A stretch of DNA of 64,000 bases from assembly GCA_964530115.1 (NCBI GenBank), contig CAZGYD010000105.1, positions 1-64,000 of the forward strand. The letters are read 5' to 3'. Of this stretch, positions 33,989-42,846 are shown one piece after another (the first letter of the stretch is position 1; every line of letters begins with the position of its first letter). This DNA comes from Fen-999 sp964530115. Its GTDB lineage: Bacteria; Pseudomonadota; Gammaproteobacteria; Burkholderiales; Rhodocyclaceae. Under the pieces are notes generated by a model that did no database searches, was not told the DNA's origin, and worked only from the letters and a program-made list of their open reading frames with translations. The translations under genes and the position numbers were made by a program.

Positions 33989-34654
33989 ATGCGCATCCTC
34001 GCCCTCGAAACCTCCACCCACCGGCTCTCCGTCGCCCTCTGGAACGACGGCCGCGTCACGGAAAAGGCCGTGGATCTGATGAACGGCAGCTCGCGCTGGC
34101 TGCTGCCGGCGGTGACGGAACTCCTCGACGAGGCGGGCCTGGCGCTGCCGGCGCTCGAGGGCATCGCCTTCGGCGCGGGGCCCGGCAGCTTCACCGGTCT
34201 GCGGCTCGCCGCCGGCTGCGCGCAGGGACTCGCGTGGGGGCTCGGGCTGCCGGTGGTCGGCGTGGGCACGCTGGAGGCGCTGGCGCTCGCGAGCGGCGAG
34301 GCGAAGGTCTATGCCTGCCTCGACGCGCGCATGGGCGAGGTCTATGTCGCCGCCTACGCGCAGGGCGTCGAAGCGATCGCGCCCCGCGTCTGTCCGCCCG
34401 AGGAGGCGCTGCTGCCGGAAGGCGAGGGCTGGGTCGGCTGCGGCGACGGTTTCGCCGCCCATGCCGCCCGGCTGCCGGCCTTCGCGCGCACGCGCCCCGA
34501 AGTCCGGCCGACGGCGGAAGCGGTGGCACGCCTGGCCGTACCGCGTTTCGAGCGCGGCGAGGCCGGCGACGCGGCTGCGGCGGCGCCGATCTACATCCGT
34601 GACAAGGTCGCGCTGACCACTGCCGAGCGGCTCGCCCGCGGGGGCACGAAATGA
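33989..34654 (+). CDS. tsaB: tRNA t6A biosynthesis protein TsaB
   Basis: 221 residues of the ASKHA fold. I-L-A-L-E-T-S-T and G-P-G-S-F-T-G-L-R are diagnostic. With TsaC, TsaD and TsaE it forms threonylcarbamoyl-adenosine at position 37 of ANN-reading tRNAs. The stop overlaps rimI by 4 bp. Confidence 0.95.
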   Translation: MRILALETSTHRLSVALWNDGRVTEKAVDLMNGSSRWLLPAVTELLDEAGLALPALEGIAFGAGPGSFTGLRLAAGCAQGLAWGLGLPVVGVGTLEALALASGEAKVYACLDARMGEVYVAAYAQGVEAIAPRVCPPEEALLPEGEGWVGCGDGFAAHAARLPAFARTRPEVRPTAEAVARLAVPRFERGEAGDAAAAAPIYIRDKVALTTAERLARGGTK

Positions 34655-35130
34655 GCATGCGGCCGGCCTTCCGGGCGACGGCGGCCACGCCGTTCGAGTT
34701 CGTGCCGATGCGCGAGGCCGACCTCGATGCGGTCGCGGCGGCCGAGCAGGCGAGCCATGAGTTTCCCTGGACGCGCGGCAACTTCCTCGATTCCTTCGCG
34801 GCCGGCCACGGCATGTGGCTCGCGCGGCTCCAGGGCGCGCTCGCGGGCTATGCCATCTACATGATGGCCGTGGACGAGGCGCACCTGCTCGACATCACCG
34901 TGCTGCCGGAATTCCGCCGCCGCGGCCTGGGCCGGGCGCTGCTCGCGCACGTCTGCGCGCTCGTGCGCGGCCACGGTGCGGCGCGCCTGCTCCTGGAGGT
35001 GCGCGCAAGCAACACGGCCGCGCTGGCGCTCTACGGGAATTGCGGCTTCGAGCGGATCGGCCTGCGCAAGGGCTACTACCCGGCGCCGGCCGGCCGCGAG
35101 GACGCCATCGTCATGGCGAAGCCGCTGTGA
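34651..35130 (+). CDS. rimI: Ribosomal protein S18 alanine N-acetyltransferase
   Basis: 159 residues, GNAT fold; acetyl-CoA loop E-F-R-R-R-G-L-G-R-A-L-L, and L-E-V-R-A-S-N-T-A-A-L-A-L-Y with C-G-F-E. The tsaB-rimI pairing is common in proteobacteria and supports the name. Confidence 0.92.
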   Translation: MSMRPAFRATAATPFEFVPMREADLDAVAAAEQASHEFPWTRGNFLDSFAAGHGMWLARLQGALAGYAIYMMAVDEAHLLDITVLPEFRRRGLGRALLAHVCALVRGHGAARLLLEVRASNTAALALYGNCGFERIGLRKGYYPAPAGREDAIVMAKPL

Positions 35131-35852
35131 AGCGCGACGAGCTGCTGCGCGAACTCGGCCTCGGGCCGGTGTGGAAGCTCCGGCAGCCGGCCGCCGAAGC
35201 CGACGTGCCGCCAGCCGATGCGGCTGGCGTGTCACCACGGCTGAGTTTGGCAGAGACGCCCGCGCCGGGCGGCGAGCGCGCCGCGGCGATCGCGCGCATG
35301 GGCTGGGACGAGCTCGCGACCGCGGTGGCCGAGTGCCGCGCCTGCGAGCTTTGCAAGGCGCGCAAGCAGGCCGTGCTCGGCGTCGGCGATGTCGACGCCG
35401 ACTGGCTGTTCGTCGGCGAGGGTCCCGGCGCCGAGGAAGACGAACGCGGCGAGCCCTTCGTCGGCCAGGCCGGCCGGCTGCTCGACGCCATGCTCTCGGC
35501 GATCGACCTCCGGCGCGGCGACAACGTGTACATCGCCAATACGGTCAAGTGCCGGCCGCCCAACAACCGCACGCCGGACCCGGCCGAAACGGCCGCCTGC
35601 TGGCCTTTCCTCGCGCGGCAGATCGAACTGGTGCGGCCGAAGCTGATCGTCGCGCTCGGCCGGCCCGCGGCGCAGACGCTCCTGCAGTCCGAGGTGAAGA
35701 TCGCCTCGGCGCGCGGGCGCGTTTTCGAAGCTGGCGGCATTCCGCTGATCGTCACTTACCATCCGGCCTATCTGCTGAGAAATCTTCCGGACAAGGCGAA
35801 GGCCTGGGAGGATCTCTGCTTCATGCGCCGGACGATGCGCGGCCTACAATAG
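35127..35852 (+). CDS. Family-4 uracil-DNA glycosylase (Fe-S type)
   Basis: 241 residues. Cys70 and Cys73 (C-R-A-C-E-L-C) begin the 4Fe-4S motif; G-E-G-P-G-A-E-E-D-E-R-G-E-P-F-V-G is the active-site motif, and T-Y-H-P-A-Y-L-L-R the C-terminal one. It excises uracil from DNA. GTG start overlaps the rimI stop (GTGA). The linker before the catalytic domain (residues 33-41) is encoded by a dispersed element copy. Confidence 0.92.
   Translation: MKRDELLRELGLGPVWKLRQPAAEADVPPADAAGVSPRLSLAETPAPGGERAAAIARMGWDELATAVAECRACELCKARKQAVLGVGDVDADWLFVGEGPGAEEDERGEPFVGQAGRLLDAMLSAIDLRRGDNVYIANTVKCRPPNNRTPDPAETAACWPFLARQIELVRPKLIVALGRPAAQTLLQSEVKIASARGRVFEAGGIPLIVTYHPAYLLRNLPDKAKAWEDLCFMRRTMRGLQ
35223..35249 (+). 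repeat. Dispersed GAGTTTC element, copy 10 (inside UDG gene)
   Basis: GCTGGCGTGTCACCACGGCT followed by GAGTTTG, in sense, read as GTG-TCA-CCA-CGG-CTG-AGT-TTG in the N-terminal linker. Confidence 0.9.
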
Positions 35853-35886
35853 CCATCCGGCATTCCCGCCCCGAGAGGAGAGCTTT

Positions 35887-36492
35887 ATGTCCAAACGCAT
35901 CCTGGCGATCTTCGCCTTCGTGGCCACGCTGCTGTCCGGCTGCGGCTACAACCAGATCCAGATCAACGACGAGGGCGTCGCCGCGGCCTGGTCGGAAGTG
36001 TTGAACCAGTACCAGCGGCGCGCCGACCTGATCCCCAACCTCGTCTCGGTCGTCCAGGGCTACGCCGCGCACGAGAAGGAAGTGCTGACGCGCGTGACCG
36101 AGGCGCGCGCGAGTGTCGCCGGCATCAAGGCGACGCCGGAACTCGTCAACGACGAGGCGGCCTTCGCGAAGTTCCAGAAGGCGCAGGGCGAGCTCTCCAG
36201 CGCGCTCGCGCGACTGATGGTCGTGGTCGAGAACTACCCGAACCTCAAGGCCGACGCGCAGTTCCGCGACCTCCAGGCCCAGCTCGAAGGCACGGAGAAC
36301 CGCATCGCCGTCGCGCGCAACCGCTACATCGACGCCGTGAAGACCTACAACGTCTCGGTGCGCACCTTCCCGAACAACCTGACGGCCATGGTCATGGGCT
36401 GGAAGCCCAAGGCGAACTTCACGGTCGAGGACGAGAAGGCGATCTCGCGGTCGCCACAGGTGAAGTTCGACACCGCGCCGGCGACGAAGTAG
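35887..36492 (+). CDS. lemA: LemA family lipoprotein
   Basis: 201 residues. Lipoprotein signal with lipobox L-L-S-G-C at about 17-21, then a long helical body (Q-Y-Q-R-R-A-D-L-I-P-N-L-V and E-N-Y-P-N-L-K-A). Envelope-anchored helical protein of unclear function, regularly followed by TPM-domain genes as here. A GAGAGGAG site precedes the ATG. Confidence 0.94.
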   Translation: MSKRILAIFAFVATLLSGCGYNQIQINDEGVAAAWSEVLNQYQRRADLIPNLVSVVQGYAAHEKEVLTRVTEARASVAGIKATPELVNDEAAFAKFQKAQGELSSALARLMVVVENYPNLKADAQFRDLQAQLEGTENRIAVARNRYIDAVKTYNVSVRTFPNNLTAMVMGWKPKANFTVEDEKAISRSPQVKFDTAPATK

Positions 36493-36514
36493 GCCGCCGG
36501 CCCGCGATCGGCGC

Positions 36515-37366
36515 ATGCTGCGCGTCCTCGCCGCGCTCTGGCTCGTCTTCGCGCTGCCGTGGGCAGCCGCGGCCGAGCTCGTGCCGCTGCCGGCGCTGAC
36601 TTCGCGCGTCACCGACCTCACCGGCACGCTGACGCCGGCCGAGCGTGCGGCGCTCGAAGACGCCTCGGCCGCCATCGAGCGCGAGAAGGGCGCGCAGGTC
36701 GTCGTCGTCATCGTGCCGACGACGCAGCCCGAGACCATCGAGCAGTTCGGCATCCGGCTCGCCGAGGCGTGGAAGATCGGCCGCCAGCGGATCGACGACG
36801 GCGTCATCGTCATCGTCGCCAGGAACGACCGCCGGATGCGCATCGAGGTCGGCTACGGCCTCGAGGGCGCGATCCCCGACGCGGTGGCCAAGCGCATCGT
36901 CGCCGAGATCATGGCGCCGCGCTTCCGCGAGGGCGACTTCGCCGGCGGGCTCCAGGCGGCCGTCGCGGCGCTCGGCAAGATCATCGGCGGCGAGCCGCTG
37001 CCGCCGCCGCGGGCCGCAGGCACGGACGAGTCCGGCATCGATCCGGTCTGGCTCTTCGTCGCCATCTTCTTCTCGGGTTTTTTGCGCACGATGTTCGGCG
37101 CGGCGGGCTCGCTGTTCGCGGCCGGCCTCGCGGGCTGGCTCGCCTGGGCGCTCTTCGGCAGCCTCGCGGCCGCGGTGATCGCGGCGCTCGTCGCCTTCGT
37201 CTTTTCCTTCGTCGGCAGGGGCGGCCTCGGCAGCGGCGGCTTCTCCTCCGGCACGCACGGCCGCGGCGGCTCGTGGGGTGGCGGCTCCTGGGGCGGCGGC
37301 GGAGGCGGCGGCTTCTCCGGCGGGGGCGGCGGCTTCGGTGGCGGCGGCGCCTCGGGGAGCTGGTGA
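36515..37366 (+). CDS. TPM domain protein, YgcG type
   Basis: 283 residues: signal peptide (about 1-21), TPM domain (V-T-D-L-T-G-T-L-T-P-A-E and D-D-G-V-I-V-I-V-A), membrane segment(s) around 185-240, and a C-terminal glycine/serine-rich tail. Companion of LemA; TPM domains are predicted to have phosphatase-like or structural roles in the envelope. Confidence 0.9.
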   Translation: MLRVLAALWLVFALPWAAAAELVPLPALTSRVTDLTGTLTPAERAALEDASAAIEREKGAQVVVVIVPTTQPETIEQFGIRLAEAWKIGRQRIDDGVIVIVARNDRRMRIEVGYGLEGAIPDAVAKRIVAEIMAPRFREGDFAGGLQAAVAALGKIIGGEPLPPPRAAGTDESGIDPVWLFVAIFFSGFLRTMFGAAGSLFAAGLAGWLAWALFGSLAAAVIAALVAFVFSFVGRGGLGSGGFSSGTHGRGGSWGGGSWGGGGGGGFSGGGGGFGGGGASGSW

Positions 37367-37367
37367 G

Positions 37368-37865
37368 ATGAACCTGCGCCGCCTGCTCAAACACCTGTTC
37401 ACGCCGGGCTGGCTCGCCTGGCGCTGCTTCCGGGCCGCGGACCGCGAGGCGATCCGCCATGCCATCGCCGAGTCGGAGAAGCTCCATCGCGGCGAGCTCC
37501 TCTTCGTCGTCGAAGGGCCGATGCCGCTCCTGGTCGCGCTGCACGATACCTCGCCGCGGGCCCGCGCGGAGCAGCTCTTCGTCCGCTTCGGCGTCGGCGA
37601 CACCCGCGAGGCGAGCGGCATCCTGATCTACGTCCAGCTCGTCGACCGGCGCGTGGAAATCCTCGCCGATCGGGGCATCGCCGGGCGGGTCGGCCAGTCC
37701 GTCTGGGACGAGATCTGCCGCGAGATGGAGACGGCCTTCGGCCACGGCGCCTACCGGCGCGGCGCGCTCGAGGCGATCGACCGCACGAGCCGGCTGCTCG
37801 CCATCCATTTCCCGGCGCGGCCGGACAACCCGAACGAACTCCGCGACGGTCCGGTACTGCTCTGA
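37368..37865 (+). CDS. Second TPM domain protein, cytoplasmic type
   Basis: 165 residues with a TPM domain lacking a signal peptide (E-L-L-F-V-V-E-G, D-T-R-E-A-S-G-I-L-I-Y-V-Q, V-E-I-L-A-D-R-G-I). Starts one base after the previous stop. Third gene of the lemA set; a dispersed element follows 4 bp after its stop. Confidence 0.88.
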   Translation: MNLRRLLKHLFTPGWLAWRCFRAADREAIRHAIAESEKLHRGELLFVVEGPMPLLVALHDTSPRARAEQLFVRFGVGDTREASGILIYVQLVDRRVEILADRGIAGRVGQSVWDEICREMETAFGHGAYRRGALEAIDRTSRLLAIHFPARPDNPNELRDGPVLL

Positions 37866-37869
37866 AGCC

Positions 37870-37896
37870 GCTGGCGTGTCACCGCGGCCGAGTTTC
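37870..37896 (+). repeat. Dispersed GAGTTTC element, copy 11
   Basis: GCTGGCGTGTCACCGCGGCC followed by GAGTTTC, between the convergent TPM and lplT genes. One core base differs (GCC for GCT). Confidence 0.88.
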
Positions 37897-37914
37897 GCCC
37901 CGGGGGGCGTCTTT

Positions 37915-39177
37915 TCAGTGCGTCCGGTCTTCGAGATGGGCGACGTCGTCGTGCTGGCGCTGGTTCTCGATGTGGCGCTTGCGCACGAGCCACATGGTGC
38001 CGGCGACGAAGAGGCCGAAGAGGACGATGACCGCGTAGATCGACAGGCCGGCCTTGACCAGCAGGGAATAGATGCCGGTCATGACGAGGATCGAGAGGTT
38101 CTCGTTGAAGTTCTGTACGGCGATCGAATGGCCGGCGCCCATGAGGATGTGGCCGCGGTGCTGAAGGAGCGCGTTCATCGGCACGACGAAGAAACCCGAG
38201 AGCGCGCCGACGAGCACCAGCAGCGGCACGGCGACCCACATGTCGCGGACGAAGATCATGACGATCACGCCGAGCCCCATGGCGATGCCGAGCGGAATGA
38301 CGCGCACGGACTTTCGCAGCGAGATCATCTTCGCCGCGAGCACGGCGCCGATGGCGACGCCGACGGCGACGATGCCCTGGAGCATGCTGGCCTTGGAGAG
38401 ATCGAGCTTCAGCGCCGCCGCGGCCCACTCGATGACGATGAACTGGAGCGTCGCGCCGGCGCCCCAGAAGAGCGTCGTCACCGCGAGCGAGATCTGGCCC
38501 AGGCGGTCGCGCCAGAGCAGCTTGAGGCAGTGGTTGAATTCGTGGATGAGATAGACCGGATTCTTCTTCAGCGGCTTGTGGTCGACGCCGGTGTCCGGGA
38601 TGTAGAGGTTGAACAGCGCGGCGACGAGATAGAGCGCGCCGACGATCAGCAGGTTCATCTCGGGCACGGTGTCGATGCCGGTGTCGACGAGGGGGAAGTC
38701 GAAGGCGAGCAGGGCGCCGGCGATCTCGGGCTTGATCATCATGCCGCCGAGGACGACGCCGAGGATGATGGCCGTGACCGTCAGCCCCTCGATCCAGCCG
38801 TTGGCGACGACGAGCAGCCGGTGCGGCAGGTACTCGGTGAGGATGCCGTACTTGGCCGGGGAATAGGCCGCGGCGCCCAGCCCGACGACCGCGTAGGCGA
38901 CGAGCGGGTGGACGTCGAAGAACATCATCGCGCAGCCGAGGATCTTGATGCCGTTGCTGATGAACATGACCCGCCATTTCGGCATCGAGTCGGCGAAGGC
39001 GCCGACGAAGGCGGCGAGCGCGACGTAGGAGACGGTGAAGAAGGTTTTCAGCAGCGGCTCGTATTCGGCCGGCGCCTGCATGTCCCGAAGGATGGCGATC
39101 GCGGCGATCAACAGGGCATTGTCGGCCAGCGCAGAGAAGAACTGCGCCGCCATGATGATGTAGAAGCCGAGGGACAT
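37915..39177 (-). CDS. lplT: Lysophospholipid transporter, MFS type
   Basis: 420 residues with about twelve hydrophobic segments. The start (F-Y-I-I-M-A-A-Q-F-F-S-A-L-A-D-N-A-L) and the loop A-A-Y-S-P-A-K-Y-G-I-L-T-E are those of LplT, which flips lysophospholipids across the inner membrane for re-acylation. In many relatives it is fused or adjacent to an acyltransferase; none is in this window. Confidence 0.9.
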   Translation of the reverse strand: MSLGFYIIMAAQFFSALADNALLIAAIAILRDMQAPAEYEPLLKTFFTVSYVALAAFVGAFADSMPKWRVMFISNGIKILGCAMMFFDVHPLVAYAVVGLGAAAYSPAKYGILTEYLPHRLLVVANGWIEGLTVTAIILGVVLGGMMIKPEIAGALLAFDFPLVDTGIDTVPEMNLLIVGALYLVAALFNLYIPDTGVDHKPLKKNPVYLIHEFNHCLKLLWRDRLGQISLAVTTLFWGAGATLQFIVIEWAAAALKLDLSKASMLQGIVAVGVAIGAVLAAKMISLRKSVRVIPLGIAMGLGVIVMIFVRDMWVAVPLLVLVGALSGFFVVPMNALLQHRGHILMGAGHSIAVQNFNENLSILVMTGIYSLLVKAGLSIYAVIVLFGLFVAGTMWLVRKRHIENQRQHDDVAHLEDRTH

Positions 39178-39326
39178 GGGCGTGGCGTTTATATCACGAA
39201 AGTTTTTCCGCTCCCTTGCGGGCGGTACAGGATGCGGAAACCGCCTCTATCAGGCTATCTTATGTGTCGAATTTGTGCTTGAATATCGACCAGCACTAAT
39301 AAAAGAGGTCAGCGAGGGGGAAATCC

Positions 39327-40238
39327 ATGGCAGATCGCAGGCTCCAGGTGTTCCACGCCGTGGCCAAGCAGTTGTCGTTTACCAAGGCGGCGGAAATCCT
39401 GTTCATGACCCAGCCCGCCGTCACCTTCCAGATCAAGCAGCTCGAAGAGCACTTCAATACCCGCCTGTTCGACCGCGGCCACGGCCGCATCTCGCTGACA
39501 CCGGCCGGCGAACTGGTGCTCCAGTACGCGGAGAAGATCCTCGGTCTGTCTTCGGAGATGGACGTGCGCCTCGCCGAGATGACCGGCGAGATCGGCGGCT
39601 CGCTGCTGGTCGGCGCCTCGACGACGATCGCCGAGTTCATGCTGCCGCGCATCCTCGGCGAGTTCAAGTCGGCCTATCCCAACGTCCGGCCGCGGCTGAT
39701 CGTCGCGAATTCCGAGACCATCGAGACCCGCGTCGCCGAGCACACGCTCGACATCGGCTTCATCGAGTCGCCCTCGCACCAGCCGAACCTAGAGACGACG
39801 GTCTGCTGCGACGACGAACTGCAGGTGATCTGCAGCCCGAAGTTCCCGCTGGCGAAGTTCAAGGAACTGACGCCCCAGCAACTCGTCGATCACCCCTACG
39901 TTTCGCGCGAACCCGGCTCGGGCACCCGCGAGTTCACCGACGCCTACCTGCGCAAGGCGGGCATCGCGCCCGAGCAGATGAAGCTGGTCATGGAGCTGGG
40001 CAGCCCGATCGCGCTCAATGGCGTGGTCGAGACGGGCCTCGGTTTCGCCATCGCCTCGATCGGCTCGGTACGCAAGGCCCAGCGGCTCGGCGACCTGATC
40101 TCGATTCCGCTCAAGCCCCGGCTCACCCGTGCGTTGTCGATGGTTTATCCGAAGGAAAAGTTCCGCTCGAAGCTGGTGACGACCTTCGTCGATTTCGCCT
40201 CGGCCAAGCTGAAGAGCATGTCGCTCAACAACAAGTAG
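39327..40238 (+). CDS. LysR-family transcriptional regulator
   Basis: 303 residues. N-terminal winged HTH (Q-V-F-H-A-V-A-K-Q-L-S-F-T-K-A-A-E, S-Q/T-Q-P-A-V-T-F-Q-I-K-Q-L-E) and a C-terminal effector domain with G-S-G-T-R-E-F. The effector domain reads like the CbbR/YeiE-type group. The divergent 149-bp region toward lplT is AT-richer than its surroundings and presumably holds its operator. Target genes are unknown. Confidence 0.9.
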   Translation: MADRRLQVFHAVAKQLSFTKAAEILFMTQPAVTFQIKQLEEHFNTRLFDRGHGRISLTPAGELVLQYAEKILGLSSEMDVRLAEMTGEIGGSLLVGASTTIAEFMLPRILGEFKSAYPNVRPRLIVANSETIETRVAEHTLDIGFIESPSHQPNLETTVCCDDELQVICSPKFPLAKFKELTPQQLVDHPYVSREPGSGTREFTDAYLRKAGIAPEQMKLVMELGSPIALNGVVETGLGFAIASIGSVRKAQRLGDLISIPLKPRLTRALSMVYPKEKFRSKLVTTFVDFASAKLKSMSLNNK

Positions 40239-40261
40239 GCGGCCGTGCGACACTTGCGGGC

Positions 40262-41377
40262 ATGATCCGCCTGCTTGGCCCGCAGCCCACCGTGTTCCGA
40301 CCGATCCGCGCCCGCTTCGATGCCGCGGCCCTGCGCCACAACCATGCGCTCGCAAGGCGTCATGCCGGCGCCGCAAGGCTCTGGTGCGTGGTCAAGGCCA
40401 ACGCCTACGGGCACGGCCTCGGGCGCACGGTCCGCGCGCTCGCCGACGTCGCCGACGGCTTCGCCCTGATCGAGATCGAGAGCGCCGTCGCGCTGCGGGA
40501 GGCGGGCTTCCGCCAGCCGATCCTGTTGCTCGAAGGCTTCTACGACGCGGCGGAGCTTGCGCTGTTCGCGGAACATCGCCTCACCCCGGTGTTGCACAGT
40601 CTGCAGCAGGTCGAAGCCTTCCGTGCCGCGGCGCTGCCCGTGCGGTTGCCCGTGTATCTCAAGCTCAACACGGGCATGAACCGGCTCGGGCTCGATCCCG
40701 GCGAGTTCGAACGCGCACTCGGGCTCCTGTCGGCCAGCGGTGCCGCGGGCGACGTCACGCTGATGACGCATTTCGCCGATGCCGACGGCGAGCATGGCGT
40801 CGCCGCGCAGCTGGCCCGCTTCGAGGCGATGCGCGGCGGCCGCGCGCTGCCGGTGTCGCTCGCCAACTCGGCGGCGATCCTGCGCTTTCCCGAGACCTGC
40901 GGCGGCGCCGCGGACTGGTGCCGGCCCGGCATCATGCTCTATGGCGGCTCGCCGTTTCCGCAGCGGCAAAGCGCCGCGGACATCGGCCTATCGCCCGTGA
41001 TGACGCTGGAGAGCGAACTGATCGCCGTGCGCGAGATCGCCGCGGGCGAGCACGTCGGCTACGGCTGCACCTTCACGGCCGAGCGGCCGATGCGCATCGG
41101 CGTCGTCGCCTGCGGCTATGCCGACGGCTACCCGCGCCATGCGCCGACCGGCACGCCGGTGCTGGTCGCCGGCCGGCGGACGCGCACGCTCGGCCGCGTG
41201 TCGATGGACAAGCTCTGCGTCGATCTCACCGGCCTGACGGACGCCGGCGTGGGCGACACGGTGACGCTCTGGGGCGAGGGATTGCCTGCCGACGAGGTGG
41301 CCTCGGCCGCCGGCACCATCAGCTACGAGCTCTTCTGCGCCGTCGCCGCGCGCGTGCCCTGGGTGGAGGCTGAATGA
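40262..41377 (+). CDS. alr: Alanine racemase
   Basis: 371 residues. PLP lysine is Lys45 in V-V-K-A-N-A-Y-G-H-G; the second catalytic tyrosine lies in V-G-Y-G-C-T-F, and A-C-G-Y-A-D-G-Y-P-R is conserved. Makes D-alanine for peptidoglycan. Confidence 0.95.
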   Translation: MIRLLGPQPTVFRPIRARFDAAALRHNHALARRHAGAARLWCVVKANAYGHGLGRTVRALADVADGFALIEIESAVALREAGFRQPILLLEGFYDAAELALFAEHRLTPVLHSLQQVEAFRAAALPVRLPVYLKLNTGMNRLGLDPGEFERALGLLSASGAAGDVTLMTHFADADGEHGVAAQLARFEAMRGGRALPVSLANSAAILRFPETCGGAADWCRPGIMLYGGSPFPQRQSAADIGLSPVMTLESELIAVREIAAGEHVGYGCTFTAERPMRIGVVACGYADGYPRHAPTGTPVLVAGRRTRTLGRVSMDKLCVDLTGLTDAGVGDTVTLWGEGLPADEVASAAGTISYELFCAVAARVPWVEAE

Positions 41378-41408
41378 GACCGTCGTGCGAGCGTCTTTGC
41401 CGCCGGCC

Positions 41409-41435
41409 GAAACTCAGCCGCGGTAACACGCCAGC
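41409..41435 (-). repeat. Dispersed GAGTTTC element, copy 12
   Basis: Read on the minus strand, GCTGGCGTGTTACCGCGGCT followed by GAGTTTC: the closest match to my consensus. Located in the 97-bp gap between alr and radA. Confidence 0.92.
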
Positions 41436-41474
41436 GGGGCCGAAGCGCGCGCCCAGGGAACGCGGGAGCGCGTG

Positions 41475-42845
41475 ATGGCGAAGGCGAAGAGCCTCTACGT
41501 CTGCACCGAGTGCGGCGCCGCGAGCCCGAAATGGCAGGGCCAGTGCCCGGGTTGCGGCCAATGGAACACGCTGGTCGAGACGGTCGCTGAGGTCGCGGCG
41601 CCCGGCGCCAACCGCTACGCCGGCATCGCCGGTGGGGGGGAATTGCAGGATCTTGCCGCCATCCGCCCGCGCGAGGAGCCGCGCATGCCCACGGGCATCG
41701 AGGAATTCGACCGCGTGCTCGGCGGCGGGCTGGTACCGGGCGGCGTGGTGCTGATCGGCGGCGATCCGGGCATCGGCAAGTCCACGCTGCTGCTCCAGGC
41801 CCTCTCGCGGCTCGCCGAGGCGGGACAGCCCGTGCTCTACGTCTCGGGCGAGGAATCCGGCGAGCAGGTGGCCCTGCGCGCGCGCCGGCTCCAGCTGGAG
41901 ACGAAGGGCCTGAAGCTCTTGCCGGAGATCGGCCTGGAGAAGATTCTCGCGGCGCTGAAGAAGGAAAAGCCGCTGGTCGCGGTGATCGACTCGATCCAGA
42001 CGCTCTACTCGGAGGCGCTCCAGTCGGCGCCCGGCTCGGTGGCGCAGGTGCGCGAGTGCGCGGCGCAGCTCACGCGGCTCGCCAAGCAGAGCGGCGTCTG
42101 CGTCATCCTCGTCGGCCACGTGACCAAGGAGGGCGCGCTCGCCGGGCCGCGCGTGCTCGAGCACATCGTCGATACCGTGCTCTATTTCGAGGGCGACACG
42201 CACTCGAGCTTCCGGCTGATCCGCGCGTTCAAGAACCGCTTCGGCGCGGTCAACGAGCTCGGCGTCTTCGCCATGACCGACCGCGGCCTGCGCGGCGTCT
42301 CGAACCCGTCGGCGCTCTTCCTCTCGCAGCATGCGCAGGAGGTGGCGGGCTCCTGCGTGCTGGTCACGCAGGAGGGCACGCGGCCACTGCTCGTCGAGAT
42401 CCAGGCGCTCGTCGACACCGCGCACACGCCGAGCCCGCGCCGGCTGACTGTCGGCCTCGACGCCCAGCGACTGGCGATGTTGCTCGCGGTGCTGCACCGG
42501 CATGCCGGCATCGTCTGCTTCGACCAGGACGTGTTCGTCAACGCCGTCGGCGGCGTGCGCATCCAGGAGCCCGCGGCGGACCTCGCGGTGCTGCTCGCCA
42601 TCGTCTCCTCGCTCGCCGACCGGCCGCTGCCGGCGAAGCTCGTCGCCTTCGGCGAGGTCGGGCTGGCCGGCGAGATCCGCCCGGCGCCGCGCGGCCAGGA
42701 GCGGCTGAAGGAAGCCGCCAAGCTCGGCTTCACCCATGCGCTGATCCCGAAGGCCAACGCGCCGAAACAGCCGATCAAGGGCATCGAGATCATCGCCCTC
42801 GACCGCGTCGAGCAGGCGATCGAGGCGGCGCGGGCGCTGCGCTGA
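41475..42845 (+). CDS. radA: DNA repair protein RadA
   Basis: 456 residues: zinc finger C-T-E-C-G-...-C-P-G-C-G at the N-terminus, RecA-like ATPase with Walker A G-D-P-G-I-G-K-S-T, the RadA-specific K-N-R-F-G motif and a Lon-like C-terminal domain. Branch-migration helicase in recombination. ATG at 41475 is preferred over the GTG just before it. Confidence 0.95.
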   Translation: MAKAKSLYVCTECGAASPKWQGQCPGCGQWNTLVETVAEVAAPGANRYAGIAGGGELQDLAAIRPREEPRMPTGIEEFDRVLGGGLVPGGVVLIGGDPGIGKSTLLLQALSRLAEAGQPVLYVSGEESGEQVALRARRLQLETKGLKLLPEIGLEKILAALKKEKPLVAVIDSIQTLYSEALQSAPGSVAQVRECAAQLTRLAKQSGVCVILVGHVTKEGALAGPRVLEHIVDTVLYFEGDTHSSFRLIRAFKNRFGAVNELGVFAMTDRGLRGVSNPSALFLSQHAQEVAGSCVLVTQEGTRPLLVEIQALVDTAHTPSPRRLTVGLDAQRLAMLLAVLHRHAGIVCFDQDVFVNAVGGVRIQEPAADLAVLLAIVSSLADRPLPAKLVAFGEVGLAGEIRPAPRGQERLKEAAKLGFTHALIPKANAPKQPIKGIEIIALDRVEQAIEAARALR

Positions 42846-42846
42846 G